Source: an uncultured Caulobacteraceae bacterium (lineage in GTDB: Bacteria > Pseudomonadota > Alphaproteobacteria > Caulobacterales > Caulobacteraceae). Taken from it: a stretch of DNA of 64,000 bases. The stretch covers positions 310,001-374,000 of the forward strand of contig CAKZPF010000004.1 of NCBI GenBank assembly GCA_937138625.1. Direction: 5' to 3'. The notes below the pieces were generated by a model that worked only from the letters and a program-made list of their open reading frames with translations, was not told the origin of the DNA and ran no database searches. The translations under genes were made by a program, and so were the position numbers. Within the stretch, counting starts at the first letter, position 1. Every line of letters begins with the position of its first letter. This document shows, one piece after another, positions 29,070-38,227 of this stretch.

Positions 29070-29891
29070 TCAATCTGCTAGGATCTCGATGGCCTCGGGG
29101 TGGGTGATCTGCATGCTGGGACCGTTTTTATAAAACACCCAGCCGCGCACCCGTACGCGTTTGCCCTCGAGCCGAAGGGGGGCCTGTTTTTTCCCAAACC
29201 GCTTGAGGTCTTTGGTGGCGATGCGCACGCTGAAGTCGGTTTGCCAATCCTCGCCAAAATCCAGGAACACATGTTTACGCGCCCGTTTGGCGGCTTTGAC
29301 TGTGCCCTCAACGATGGTGAAACGGTTGCGGGCCGTTACGGCCTCGGCGGGCTGAATGGCGTAAAAGGGATGCGCCCACAGGCCCTTGTTGTGCTGACGG
29401 GCCGTGGCCTCGGCAGCCCGCATCTCGGCGACCAAAGCGCGGTTATCATCAAAGCTGTAGACGCGCACCGCCCCCGCCCGCAGCAGGGCCGCCTGCACCC
29501 ACAGATCCGGTTGCCCGTTTTTCAAGCGCCAAATGTGCGCCAAGGCCCGGCCATAGCGATCCGTTTGTGCCCCACCATAAAACAGCTGAATTTCATGGCC
29601 CAAAACTATGTCTTCTAGCGCCTTGTGCGCCATAAAGGCGCCCAGCTCGGGCCCACCGGCACCGTTCAGTTCGGGGGCAGACAGGCCCACCAGCCGCACA
29701 TGGCGGCCGCTGGCCATCTCGAGGGTGTCACCATCCACAACGCGCACCACGCGGCCTGTGGGTCCAGGCTCGAGCGATTGCCAGACGGCGCGAGGTTTGG
29801 CGTGTGCGGGGGCGATCATCAGCGCCATCGCCAACACGACCAAAATCAGCCCGAAACACAAAGGGGCACGACGACCAAGCACATACATCAT
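29070..29891 (-). CDS. Thermonuclease (SNase-like) family protein, exported
   Basis: 273 residues. A signal peptide (FGLILVVLAMALMIAPAHAK) is followed by a staphylococcal nuclease OB fold: GRVVRVVDGDTLEM, then VRLVGLSAPEL and GPELGAFMA, and DRYGRALAHIW. These carry Arg, Glu and Arg at positions equivalent to the SNase catalytic residues, so it may be an active secreted nuclease. A second region (KHVFLDFGEDWQTDFSVRI and LRLEGKRVRVRGWVFYKNGP) is another OB-like domain common to this bacterial group. The start could be 29891 or 29888. It is divergent from tRNA-Arg. Confidence 0.9.
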   Translation of the reverse strand: MMYVLGRRAPLCFGLILVVLAMALMIAPAHAKPRAVWQSLEPGPTGRVVRVVDGDTLEMASGRHVRLVGLSAPELNGAGGPELGAFMAHKALEDIVLGHEIQLFYGGAQTDRYGRALAHIWRLKNGQPDLWVQAALLRAGAVRVYSFDDNRALVAEMRAAEATARQHNKGLWAHPFYAIQPAEAVTARNRFTIVEGTVKAAKRARKHVFLDFGEDWQTDFSVRIATKDLKRFGKKQAPLRLEGKRVRVRGWVFYKNGPSMQITHPEAIEILAD

Positions 29892-29940
29892 GTCCCATTC
29901 TAGGCAGAGTTTCAGAAATGATGTAAGCAAAACTTACGGC

Positions 29941-30017
29941 GTTCCCGTAGCTCAACGGGACAGAGCACCGGTTTCCTAAACCGGGGGTTGCGTGTTCGAG
30001 TCACGCCGGGAACGCCA
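29941..30017 (+). tRNA. tRNA-Arg (anticodon CCU)
   Basis: A complete 77-base cloverleaf with encoded CCA. The acceptor stem pairs GTTCCCG with CGGGAAC, the anticodon stem CCGGT with ACCGG around the loop TTCCTAA (anticodon CCT, read as CCU), and the T stem GCGTG with CACGC around TTCGAGT. It decodes AGG. A 21-base near copy of its 3' end recurs at 30091. Confidence 0.96.
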
Positions 30018-30045
30018 GTGACCAGCAGGGACGAGAACACACCGG

Positions 30046-30094
30046 GGCCCCGCCAATGAGCACAGCGAATGAACGCGGGGCAAAAGACCGCGAG
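30046..30094 (+). repeat. 49-bp hairpin repeat, copy 1
   Basis: Matches 30284-30332 at 48 of 49 bases. Each copy begins with GGCCCCGC and contains a distant GCGGGGC, giving a seven-pair stem around a loop of about 20 bases, and ends AAAAGACCGCGAG. It is a candidate for a short palindromic repeat family in this genome. Confidence 0.85.
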
Positions 30095-30111
30095 TCAAGC
30101 CGGGAACGCCA
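30091..30111 (+). repeat. Partial duplication of the tRNA-Arg 3' end
   Basis: Twenty of 21 bases match 29997-30017, covering the T-arm end, the acceptor 3' strand, the discriminator and CCA. The spacing is 94 bases. Such a duplicate is what integration of a mobile element at a tRNA attachment site leaves, but no integrase is present nearby. Confidence 0.7.
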
Positions 30112-30144
30112 CAGCTGGGCCACAGGCCCGGCTGGGGCGTTTTT
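30107..30144 (+). terminator. Intrinsic terminator downstream of tRNA-Arg
   Basis: A 15-pair stem (30107-30121 with 30125-30139, two G-T wobbles) around the loop ACA, followed by TTTTT. It begins at the end of the duplicated tRNA tail and probably ends the tRNA transcript. Confidence 0.85.
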
Positions 30145-30283
30145 GTCAGTGAAAGGGTACGTCGGGGCCCCATAAGACTGACCTTTAGGTCAGCGCAATG
30201 GGGCAGAGATGTCGAGTCACGCCCCTACACCACTGCATAGGAAGGCTTATTTTTAAAACCATTCACGACAAGCGCTCATTCAT

Positions 30284-30332
30284 GGCCCCGCCAATGAGCA
30301 CAGCGAATGGACGCGGGGCAAAAGACCGCGAG
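30284..30332 (+). repeat. 49-bp hairpin repeat, copy 2
   Basis: Second copy of the element at 30046-30094, with one substitution in the loop (GAATGG for GAATGA). It ends eight bases before the stop codon of the metallo-hydrolase gene on the other strand, so it may also help to end that transcript. Confidence 0.85.
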
Positions 30333-30339
30333 GCACCCC

Positions 30340-31209
30340 CTACAGCGCGTCCACTGGCAGCTTCAAAAACACCCGTCCCTTGTCATCTTCCGGGGGCAAT
30401 TGACCGGCGCGGATATTGACCTGGACGGATGGCAACAACAGACGCGGCATCGACAGCGTTTGATCGCGACCTTCACGCATGGCCACAAACTCGTCTTCGG
30501 TGGCATCACCACCCACATGAATGTTGTGCTCACGCTCGGCTTTGATGGTGGTTTGCCAGACATATTCGGCACGGCCTTCTGGCAAATAATCATGACACAA
30601 AAACACGCGCGTCTCGTCTGGCAAGGTCAGCAGCCTCTGGATCGAAGCATAAAGCGTGCGCGCATTCCCGCCCGGAAAATCGCAGCGGGCGGTGCCATAA
30701 TCCGGCATGAACAATGTGTCGCCCACAAACAAAGCATCACCAATTTTATAACTGACGCAAGCGGGCGTGTGGCCAGGGGTGTGGATGACCTCGATCTCGA
30801 GATCCCCGGCGGCAAAGGTCTCGCCGTCCTTCCAAAGGCGATCAAATTCCGCCCCCGTACCGGAGACATCCTCGGCGGCAAAAATCGGCTTGAACACGGT
30901 TTGGACGTCTTGGATATGTTCGCCGATGCCGATGGGGGCACCGGTCATGCGCTTCAGATAGGGCGCCGCAGACAGATGATCGGCATGAGCATGAGTCTCG
31001 AGGATCCAGGCCACCTTCAGCTGATGCTGGTGCACGACCTCGAGTAAGGCATCGGCCGCATGCGTCGAGGTCCGGCCCGAGCTGTGATCATAATCCAGAA
31101 CCGAGTCGATGATCACGGCCTCGGGCGCACCCTCTGACCAGACCACATAGCTGATGGTGTGGGTCTCGTCATGGAAATGGGCGTGAACGCGTGGGGATGC
31201 ACAGGGCAT
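30340..31209 (-). CDS. Persulfide dioxygenase-like MBL-fold hydrolase (Blh type)
   Basis: 289 residues of the metallo-beta-lactamase fold: ETHAHADHLSAAPYL (HxHxDH), HTPGHTPACVSY, GDTLFMPDYGTARCDFPGGN and VFLCHDY supply the metal ligands. The GDTLFMPDYGTAR block identifies the Blh/sulfur-dioxygenase branch, which oxidises glutathione persulfide to sulfite. It is divergent from an ArsR regulator and a TauE-type exporter, the arrangement of the bigR sulfide-detoxification locus of Alphaproteobacteria. Sulfite made here could leave through TauE. Confidence 0.87.
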   Translation of the reverse strand: MPCASPRVHAHFHDETHTISYVVWSEGAPEAVIIDSVLDYDHSSGRTSTHAADALLEVVHQHQLKVAWILETHAHADHLSAAPYLKRMTGAPIGIGEHIQDVQTVFKPIFAAEDVSGTGAEFDRLWKDGETFAAGDLEIEVIHTPGHTPACVSYKIGDALFVGDTLFMPDYGTARCDFPGGNARTLYASIQRLLTLPDETRVFLCHDYLPEGRAEYVWQTTIKAEREHNIHVGGDATEDEFVAMREGRDQTLSMPRLLLPSVQVNIRAGQLPPEDDKGRVFLKLPVDAL

Positions 31210-31378
31210 GGGCGCCTCCTAATTGTTGTGGGTCTACTTCCCCGAACCACAGGCGCGGAAAAGACTTGCTTTCCCAAAAGCCCGAGGCTTATAAGGGATC
31301 ACTAAACTAAAGGGATAGCGAACTTCAGCGTCTCATGAAACCCTAAACTTCACGAACACTCCAGGGACGGGCACCACC

Positions 31379-31687
31379 ATGACATCATCCATTGACACCT
31401 ATGCTGACGAGGCCGCCGACCTTTTGGGCGCGCTGGCACACCCTGGGCGCGTGCGCATCATTCACCTCCTCAGTCATACAGAAGAAGCCAGCGCCGGGGA
31501 GCTGGTGGCGGCTTCGGGATTGTCGCAATCGGCAACTTCCCAACATTTGGCCAAGCTGAAGATCCAGGGCCTGGTGACCATGCGCCGCGAAGGGCAAATG
31601 TTGTATTATCGTCTGGTGGATCACAAGGCGCGAGCGGTGCTGTCCTTGTTGGACGCCTTGTTCGGTGATGGGGCTTACGGCCTCTAG
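31379..31687 (+). CDS. ArsR family transcriptional regulator, cysteine-free
   Basis: 102 residues with a winged helix: LLGALAHPGRVRIIHLLSH and SGLSQSATSQHLAKLKIQGL (recognition helix), then the wing RREGQMLYYRL. Its position, between the divergent persulfide dioxygenase-like gene and the exporter gene, is that of BigR/SqrR, which sense persulfides through two cysteines. This protein contains no cysteine at all, so that mechanism cannot apply. Known ArsR metal sites are not visible either. It starts at the ATG at 31379 and has only 11 bases between its stop and the exporter. Confidence 0.88.
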   Translation: MTSSIDTYADEAADLLGALAHPGRVRIIHLLSHTEEASAGELVAASGLSQSATSQHLAKLKIQGLVTMRREGQMLYYRLVDHKARAVLSLLDALFGDGAYGL

Positions 31688-31698
31688 GCGCATACAGT

Positions 31699-32472
31699 TT
31701 GGATCTCAGTCTCACATTGGGCCTGTTGGCCATTGTATCGGGTTCGGCTGTCGGACTTGTGTTGGGCCTTGTGGGCGGCGGGGGCTCGGTGCTGGCGGTG
31801 CCCTTGTTGTTGTATGTGGTGGGCATGCCGGACACCCACATGGCCATTGGCACCTCGGCAGTCGCTGTGGCCGCCAGCGCCTTTGCCAATCTGATCACGC
31901 ACGCGCGTCGTGGCACTGTGAAATGGCGCATCGCCGCCGTGTTTGCCGCCTGCGGCATGGTGGGGGCCTGGCTGGGCTCAAGCCTGGGCATCCAAACCCA
32001 CGGGCCCCTGTTGTTGCGGTTGTTCGCCGGCATCATGATCGCGGTGGGGATTTTCATGTGGTTACCCCGCAAAAGTGACGGGGATCCCAGCGTGCGGCTG
32101 CACGCCCGAATGGTGCCGCCGTTGGCGGGCACGGGGCTCGGGGTGGGCATGGTGTCTGGTTTTTTTGGCATCGGCGGCGGGTTTTTGATTGTGCCCGGTT
32201 TGCGGTTTTCCTCGGGCATGGCCATGCTGAACGCGGTCGGGTCATCCCTGGTGGGGGTGACGGCTTTTGGTTTGACCACAGCGGCCAATTATACGCGCGC
32301 CCAATTGGTGGACTGGCCCGTGGCGCTGTTGTTCGTGTTGGGTGGATTTTTGGGCGGCCTTGTGGGGGTGCGGGTGGCGCAGCATTTGGCGACCATCAAG
32401 GGCGCCTTGTCCCGAGCGCTCTCGGTGATCATCATCCTGACGGCGGTGGTGATGCTGGTCCAGGGGCGCTGA
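31699..32472 (+). CDS. Sulfite exporter TauE/SafE family protein
   Basis: 257 residues with about eight hydrophobic segments and the duplicated family motif: VGLVLGLVGGGGSVLAVPLL near the N-terminus and MVSGFFGIGGGFLIVPGL in the second half. These proteins are anion permeases proposed to export sulfite, sulfoacetate or related ions. The start is a TTG at 31699, 11 bases after the ArsR gene, and no better ATG is near. The pair should be cotranscribed. It ends directly against the kynureninase-like gene. Confidence 0.88.
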   Translation: MDLSLTLGLLAIVSGSAVGLVLGLVGGGGSVLAVPLLLYVVGMPDTHMAIGTSAVAVAASAFANLITHARRGTVKWRIAAVFAACGMVGAWLGSSLGIQTHGPLLLRLFAGIMIAVGIFMWLPRKSDGDPSVRLHARMVPPLAGTGLGVGMVSGFFGIGGGFLIVPGLRFSSGMAMLNAVGSSLVGVTAFGLTTAANYTRAQLVDWPVALLFVLGGFLGGLVGVRVAQHLATIKGALSRALSVIIILTAVVMLVQGR

Positions 32473-33645
32473 TCACGAACCTGGCTCTATGACCTCTTGG
32501 CAGCGGTAAATCAGCTCATCGACCTCATCAGCGGTATGATACAGCCCGAAGCCAAAGCGCAGGACATCGCCACGCACATCTGTGATCACGCCACCACTTT
32601 CTAGATCCGCTTTCCATTGCGCCGCCTGTGGGTGGCGATAGGCCAGAAATCGCGCCTGGCGATCCGTGTCGGTTATCGGATTGATCAGCTCAGCCTCGCA
32701 CAACGCGCCTGCGCGGCGGCTGGCCACGGCCTCGGCGAAGCGCTGCATCAGGGGCTGGACATGTTGGCTGATGGTGGCGGTGGTCAAGCCTTCGGTGGTC
32801 AACATCCGCTGGATATGATTGAAGCGATAAAGCCCACTGGGATCATAAGTCGAGCCCGCAAACCGCCCAGCCGATTTTGGATAGGCCACCTGATCGCCAA
32901 CAGCATCGGACAGGGTTTCAAACTCGGCGTACCACCCCGTATACAGCGGCCGTTCGTCCCCAGGTGGACAGCTGAGGAAACACACGCCCTCGCCCGCCAT
33001 GGCGTACTTATATCCCCCGGAAAGATAAAACTGTCGATGCGCCGCCTGCCCAGCATCCGATGGCACGGCCATAAAGCCATGATAGCCATCGACCACAATC
33101 AAACCCGTGTCGGTGTGGGCATGGCGATGCAGATCCAGGGCCCCATCAAACACATACCCCGAGTTGAAAAACACGTGGCTGACGAACACCAGGTCAAAGG
33201 CCTGCTGGCTTAGAGCCTCGGTAAAGCGTTCGGCAAAGGTTGCGAAAGGCGCAACCGGAATCACCGTCAGCGCGATGGCACCCTCCTCGGCCAGGCGTTG
33301 GGATTGGCGGCGGAAGCTGTGGAACTCGCCGTCCGTGCACAACACGCGGGCGTTGGGTTTCAGACAGCTCATCAGGCGCATAACAAACTCATGGGTGTTG
33401 GGCGCAAACACCACACTTTGCCGTGGCACCCCCAGTTCACGCTCGAGGTGCATTTGCGCTTCGGGCACGACGGTGGCGGCGATTTTGTCCCACTTGTGGT
33501 CAGCGAACCGGGCGGCATCCTCCCAGGCCTGCGTATGCCCATCAAAACTGGCATCGGGCCACAGGTGATGGGAATGGGCGGCGAAATGCAGACGCCCAGG
33601 GGCCGCTTGCAAACTGCGGCTGAATAGCTTTCGGAAATCGGACAT
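32473..33645 (-). CDS. Kynureninase-like PLP-dependent class V enzyme
   Basis: 390 residues with the class V aminotransferase fold: AAHSHHLWPDASFDGHTQAW, the PLP aspartate in LIVVDGYHGFMAVP, and the Schiff-base lysine in YLSGGYKYAMAGEGVCFL. The gene follows kynA by eight bases, and in that context it most likely cleaves kynurenine or 3-hydroxykynurenine to anthranilate compounds. Similarity to classic KynU is limited, so I give no symbol. The formamidase kynB needed between the two steps is not in the window. Confidence 0.78.
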   Translation of the reverse strand: MSDFRKLFSRSLQAAPGRLHFAAHSHHLWPDASFDGHTQAWEDAARFADHKWDKIAATVVPEAQMHLERELGVPRQSVVFAPNTHEFVMRLMSCLKPNARVLCTDGEFHSFRRQSQRLAEEGAIALTVIPVAPFATFAERFTEALSQQAFDLVFVSHVFFNSGYVFDGALDLHRHAHTDTGLIVVDGYHGFMAVPSDAGQAAHRQFYLSGGYKYAMAGEGVCFLSCPPGDERPLYTGWYAEFETLSDAVGDQVAYPKSAGRFAGSTYDPSGLYRFNHIQRMLTTEGLTTATISQHVQPLMQRFAEAVASRRAGALCEAELINPITDTDRQARFLAYRHPQAAQWKADLESGGVITDVRGDVLRFGFGLYHTADEVDELIYRCQEVIEPGS

Positions 33646-33653
33646 GGAGCCTC

Positions 33654-34469
33654 TTAGAGTTGCGTGCGGATCGACCACAGCTCTGGGAAACAGCGCTTCG
33701 ACAATGTGCCTTGCAAATAGCCAACACCCGCCGAGCCACCCGTGCCCATTTTGTGGCCGATGATCCGCTCGACGGTGGTCAGGTGCTTAAAGCGCCAGGT
33801 GATGAAGGCATCCTCGAGGTCCATCAGTTTCTCACCCAGCTGGTAGTATTCCCAATGTTTTTCAGGATGACGATAGACCTCAAGCCAAACGGCTTCAATG
33901 GCCTCGGAGGGTGTATAGGGCTCTGCCCAATCACGCGAGGCTACCGCTTCAGGGATATCAAAGCCAGCGCGCCTCATCGCCATCAAGGTTTCATCATAGA
34001 CACTGGGCGCGGCCAAAACCGTTTCGAGATGCGCACGCACATCACCCGCATGCGGGGCCAAGTATTTGGGATTTTTTAGGCCCAGACGGTATTCAAGCTC
34101 GCGGAATTGAAAGGACTGAAACCCCGATGACGTTCCCAGCTGATCCCGAAACGTCAAGTAATCCGTGGGGGTCATAGTCGACAGCACATCCCACGCCAGG
34201 GTCATAATGGTTTGAATGCGCGAGACCCTCGACAAGGGCTTGTGGGCCGCACCCGGCGTGTCGGCCTGGATAAAGCTTTGGGCCAATGTGACCTCGTGCA
34301 AAATTTGTTTCATCCACAACTCTGCGGTTTGGTGGATAATCAGAAACAGCATCTCGTCATGGGTATCGGACAGCTGAGTCTGCGCCGAGAGAATTTTGTC
34401 CAGCGACAAATACTCGGCATAGGTCATGCCCGTGTCCTGTGGTGTGTTTTGATCTGTCTTGGCGTCCAT
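33654..34469 (-). CDS. kynA: Tryptophan 2,3-dioxygenase
   Basis: 271 residues. It opens the indole ring of tryptophan to give N-formylkynurenine using a haem. Landmarks: MTYAEYLSLDKILSAQ, the distal-site region FLIIHQTAELWMKQILHE, SFQFRELEYRLGLKN and the haem-ligand block RIIGHKMGTGGSAGVGYL. The ATG at 34469 follows a run of eight T on this strand and a hairpin that contains its ribosome-binding site. A frame extension to 34520 runs through that hairpin and is not real. It heads a two-gene unit with the kynureninase-like gene. Confidence 0.95.
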   Translation of the reverse strand: MDAKTDQNTPQDTGMTYAEYLSLDKILSAQTQLSDTHDEMLFLIIHQTAELWMKQILHEVTLAQSFIQADTPGAAHKPLSRVSRIQTIMTLAWDVLSTMTPTDYLTFRDQLGTSSGFQSFQFRELEYRLGLKNPKYLAPHAGDVRAHLETVLAAPSVYDETLMAMRRAGFDIPEAVASRDWAEPYTPSEAIEAVWLEVYRHPEKHWEYYQLGEKLMDLEDAFITWRFKHLTTVERIIGHKMGTGGSAGVGYLQGTLSKRCFPELWSIRTQL

Positions 34470-34510
34470 AAAAAAAACTCCCTTCGCACCAGTTGTGGGC
34501 CGCGAAGGGA
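34470..34510 (-). promoter_or_regulatory. Terminator-like hairpin covering the kynA ribosome-binding site
   Basis: On the minus strand TCCCTTCGC (34510-34502) pairs perfectly with GCGAAGGGA (34487-34479) around a 14-base loop, then G and eight T run into the kynA ATG. The structure looks like an intrinsic terminator for the upstream 152-residue gene. At the same time GAAGGGAG is the only plausible Shine-Dalgarno for kynA, so the hairpin would hide it in any read-through transcript. Confidence 0.75.
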
Positions 34511-34563
34511 ATGGGGTCAAGGGTTGAGACCTTGCGTCAAATTGTCAATGGCCGAGCCGGAAG

Positions 34564-35022
34564 CTAGGTCTCGCAGCCGCAATCGCCAGGAGAAATCTCT
34601 GTGCCCTGGCGGGCCTCGATTGTACGGAGATAATCGTTAACCTCGTACCTGTCTTGGGCGCTTATGATCACAGGTTTCACGAACTGATCGACCTCGCCAC
34701 CCTTGAAACCTGCAGGCACGGGATTACCACCCGAAAACGAACGCGCCTGCCTAAGGGCGTCATCATAGCCAGCCGGACCACACGGCACATGTAAAAGTTG
34801 GCACTCATAGATGTCTTGGCTGAGCTGAGGGTTGCCCTCTAGGATTTGCTGGGCCGTCACTTGATAACCGCCACCTTTGGAAACAGCCTTGGCGATATTC
34901 TGCAAAGTCCCATCAAAATCTGTGCCGAGATCAGCACATTTCACAGTATAATAGCAGCCAAATTCAGGGTCTGCCACGGTACCGCTTGGCGGACCAGAGA
35001 CGGCAGGGGAAATACTCATCAC
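34564..35022 (-). CDS. Unrecognised LysM-like protein with AGFKGGEV motif and C-terminal CGC
   Basis: 152 residues, no signal peptide. Residues 24-81 resemble LysM with extra cysteines: YYTVKCADL, ILEGNPQLSQD and CQLLHVPCG. The linker carries AGFKGGEVDQFV (104-115), found also in the 59- and (diverged) 73-residue proteins just upstream. The last residues are SPGDCGCET, echoing ACGCA at the end of the 161-residue protein at 41915. It is the last of three minus-strand genes ending at the hairpin before kynA. Function unknown; the paired cysteines could form disulfides or bind a metal. Confidence 0.75.
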   Translation of the reverse strand: MMSISPAVSGPPSGTVADPEFGCYYTVKCADLGTDFDGTLQNIAKAVSKGGGYQVTAQQILEGNPQLSQDIYECQLLHVPCGPAGYDDALRQARSFSGGNPVPAGFKGGEVDQFVKPVIISAQDRYEVNDYLRTIEARQGTEISPGDCGCET

Positions 35023-35063
35023 TCAAACTTTCTTCTGTGGTGAAATTGCTAAGGTCAACAACA

Positions 35064-35285
35064 CTAAATTTTCAGACGCGAGCCATCGGCATTGGGCGTC
35101 ATGACATCGTCCAGGCTTTTAGGGTTGGCCGGTATGTGCGCCTTCTCGGCTGGCTTTTCGGATTTAGCATTATCAGCAGTAGTTTTTACGGCTTTCAACA
35201 GGTCTTGATTGAACAGTTGTTCGGCTTCAGCACCTTTGGACCCGGCGGTATCAACAGGATTACTTACAGATTTAGCGGCACCCAT
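35064..35285 (-). CDS. Unrecognised 73-residue protein (KGAEA motif)
   Basis: 73 residues, polar and Lys/Ala-rich, probably largely disordered. AAGGAGG stands seven bases before the ATG. The first half, VSNPVDTAGSKGAEAEQLFN then QDLLKAVK, aligns with the 59-residue protein upstream (VSN, then AGFKGGEVENLFSKDLIEVIK), so the two are paralogues. It lies 41 bases before the LysM-like gene and 84 bases after the 59-residue gene, probably in one transcript. No function can be suggested from known families. Confidence 0.75.
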   Translation of the reverse strand: MGAAKSVSNPVDTAGSKGAEAEQLFNQDLLKAVKTTADNAKSEKPAEKAHIPANPKSLDDVMTPNADGSRLKI

Positions 35286-35369
35286 AGGAACCTCCTTGTG
35301 TGATTGTGGAGATGGATAAAATTGCGAAAGGGTTACGTGGCCACCCCTAAGAATACGCCACCATTTAGA

Positions 35370-35549
35370 CTATTGCTCAGCCTTCGCTTGCTCGGCTTTG
35401 CTATCGCTGGCTTCAGTTTTCGGCGGAGGGTTATTCTTGATCACCTCGATCAAATCCTTACTAAACAGGTTTTCAACCTCACCACCCTTGAAACCAGCTG
35501 ATCCAGTGCTTTGGGCTTGAGATGTATTGCTTACCGTGCGTGCAGTCAT
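35370..35549 (-). CDS. Unrecognised 59-residue protein (AGFKGGEV motif)
   Basis: 59 residues. The ATG at 35549 has GAGGAGG eight bases upstream and a perfect TATAAT box at 35576-35571 on the same strand. The core AGFKGGEVENLFSKDLIEVI (18-37) is shared in part with the 73- and 152-residue proteins downstream. The tail is Lys/Glu/Ala-rich. The protein is too small for a family assignment. It looks like the first gene of a three-gene unit. Confidence 0.72.
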   Translation of the reverse strand: MTARTVSNTSQAQSTGSAGFKGGEVENLFSKDLIEVIKNNPPPKTEASDSKAEQAKAEQ

Positions 35550-37696
<2,147 letters not shown>

Positions 37697-37711
37697 CCTT
37701 TGGTCTGAGGC

Positions 37712-38074
37712 CTAGGCGCGCACAGTAAATTCGCGCGGGGAACCTTCGCCCTCATCTAACCATGGCCCCCCAAACGCCGGATTATCGGGGTCAAAGGAAT
37801 AGATACAGTCTGTCATTGGCTGGAGTGAAAGCTCGCCCAGCAACGTATTCATGGTGGGCACAATATTGGGATATTTCTGCGCGAAGTAAGCATAGTCTTC
37901 GCGAATGAAGTCGATCATTTCCTTCACCGAGACACGATTATCGCCATCAGTGCTCAGGGTCTTGATCAGACAATGCTCGAAACGGATTTGGTCTCCAATA
38001 GACGCGTTTGGGTCATCACTGGCACCACTGACCGTGGCAATAAAATGGCGTATGTTCTCGTTGACGGTTGACAT
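37712..38074 (-). CDS. Unrecognised 120-residue protein with EF-hand-like loop
   Basis: 120 residues, acidic, no signal peptide. Residues 41-52 (STDGDNRVSVKE) fit the 12-residue EF-hand loop: Asp at positions 3 and 5, hydrophobic at 8, Glu at 12, with Ser at position 1. The loop is flanked by helices HCLIKTL and MIDFIREDYAYFAQ, so it reads as a genuine single EF-hand. It is convergent with thiC (15 bases between stops) and has an AT-rich upstream region with TTTATAT-like boxes. It shares the calcium-loop theme with the other small genes of the set. Confidence 0.72.
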   Translation of the reverse strand: MSTVNENIRHFIATVSGASDDPNASIGDQIRFEHCLIKTLSTDGDNRVSVKEMIDFIREDYAYFAQKYPNIVPTMNTLLGELSLQPMTDCIYSFDPDNPAFGGPWLDEGEGSPREFTVRA

Positions 38075-38227
38075 ATTTATCCCTACTCTTATCCGCGTAC
38101 AGAATGATATAAATTAATTCGCAAATCAACATAAATTCTTCACCTGTGGCATTTTGTCCTTTTGCGACTCCCGCTTGACCCCCGGCCCCCACACACCGTA
38201 TTTCTGGGCTTTAGGGGAGTGCCAAGT

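Larger units (their letters stand above)
30018..30339. other. Gene-free region after tRNA-Arg with repeats
   Basis: 322 bases with no gene. It contains two copies of a 49-bp repeat, a duplicated tRNA-Arg 3' tail at 30091-30111, a shorter tail match at 30212-30223, and the tRNA terminator. The rest shows nothing recognisable. The layout resembles old integration scars, or a spread of small repeat elements, next to a tRNA. Confidence 0.7.
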
